DNA from: Tragulus kanchil
Lineage: Eukaryota > Chordata > Mammalia > Artiodactyla > Tragulidae
DNA: 64,000 bases
Direction of reading: 5' to 3'
NCBI GenBank assembly: GCA_022376925.1
Contig: JAIOJX010000031.1
Location: 133,876,854-133,940,853, forward strand
Part shown: piece by piece, positions 63,621 to 64,000 of the stretch
Numbering within the stretch: position 1 is the first letter of the stretch
How the letters are laid out: each line of letters starts with the position of its first letter
The notes under the pieces: model-generated
The model's input: the letters and a program-made list of their open reading frames with translations, nothing else
Database searches by the model: none
What the model was told of the DNA's origin: nothing
Translations under genes and position numbers: made by a program

Positions 63621-64000
63621 GCCTGGCCCTTCTCCTATTTTTCTCCGGCTCCTTCTTGATGCCTCTTTAGCCTCTACCTCCGTCTCTCGTTCCCTGGGTC
63701 TCTCTCCCCCAGCCTCAGTCTCTCCCCATCTGTCTCTCTTTGGGTCTCTCTCTTTCCTTCTGCACCTGCCTTTCTGTCTCCAGGCACTTTCTGCCACTCA
63801 GGTCCCTCTCCCCTAAAATTCTGTCATTCTCTCTAACCTTCCTCTCTCAGAGGTCTTAATAGACCTCTGCCCCATCCCCAATTCCTCTCCCCGCTTTCTC
63901 TCTCCTCTCTCCCCCATGCTCTCAGTCTCTCTCTGTCTCTCTCTCCCCATCTGTCTCTCCTCCCCCTCTCTGGATGACTCTCTCTGTCTCTTCTTTCCTT
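63620..64000. repeat. Polypyrimidine-rich low-complexity tract
   Basis: C/T-rich + strand with repeated ctctctgtctctctcc-like words up to the window end. The long open frames here are compositional. Confidence 0.75.

Overview
The window is mammalian nuclear DNA from a ruminant, most likely a bovid. It is filled with tRNA-derived SINEs of the Bov-tA/BovA2 and CHR types, which are diagnostic of cetartiodactyls and ruminants, plus older mammalian MIR and L1 fragments. Nothing in it looks bacterial, phage or archaeal. The species cannot be fixed from this sequence alone. Both genes are on the + strand and their order matches the mammalian PRKCG-CACNG7-CACNG8 neighbourhood (human 19q13.4).

Layout. 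1-22.3 kb: the 3' nine-tenths of PRKCG (protein kinase C gamma), from exon 3 at 517 to the stop at 21623-21625 and a poly(A) signal at 22286. Exons 1 and 2 lie upstream of the window. 22.4-24.1 kb: a CpG island holding the likely CACNG7 promoter and non-coding first exon. 26.2-50.8 kb: CACNG7 (TARP gamma-7), with coding exons at 26223, 27332, 27906, 47478 and 47979, a 19-kb intron full of repeats, and a poly(A) signal at 50743. 50.8-64 kb: intergenic DNA with SINEs and L1 pieces, ending in a GC-rich candidate regulatory island at 63.4-63.6 kb, probably on the CACNG8 side. No CACNG8 coding exon was recognised.

With each duplicated exon counted once, the PRKCG exons give exactly 627 codons (human residues 71-697) and CACNG7 gives exactly 275 codons, so both genes look intact. 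PRKC-gamma is a neuronal calcium- and diacylglycerol-dependent kinase. CACNG7 is a type II AMPA-receptor auxiliary subunit. They are neighbours but not in one pathway by sequence evidence.

The striking feature is not a gene. At least 13 direct tandem duplications occur, each with a unit of about 1.08-1.19 kb and nearly identical copies. They start about every 2-5 kb, with two longer gaps, and affect exons, introns, SINEs and intergenic DNA alike (about 14.5 kb, or 23% of the window). They duplicate PRKCG exons 4-6, 14 and 17, CACNG7 exons 5-6 and the CACNG7 poly(A) site. The uniform unit length across unrelated sequence, the error-like filler at junctions and the SNP-level differences between copies point to unmerged overlapping contig ends or gap-filling artefacts, not biology. 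Any gene model built directly on this sequence will be wrong at these points. I found no convincing undescribed biological system.
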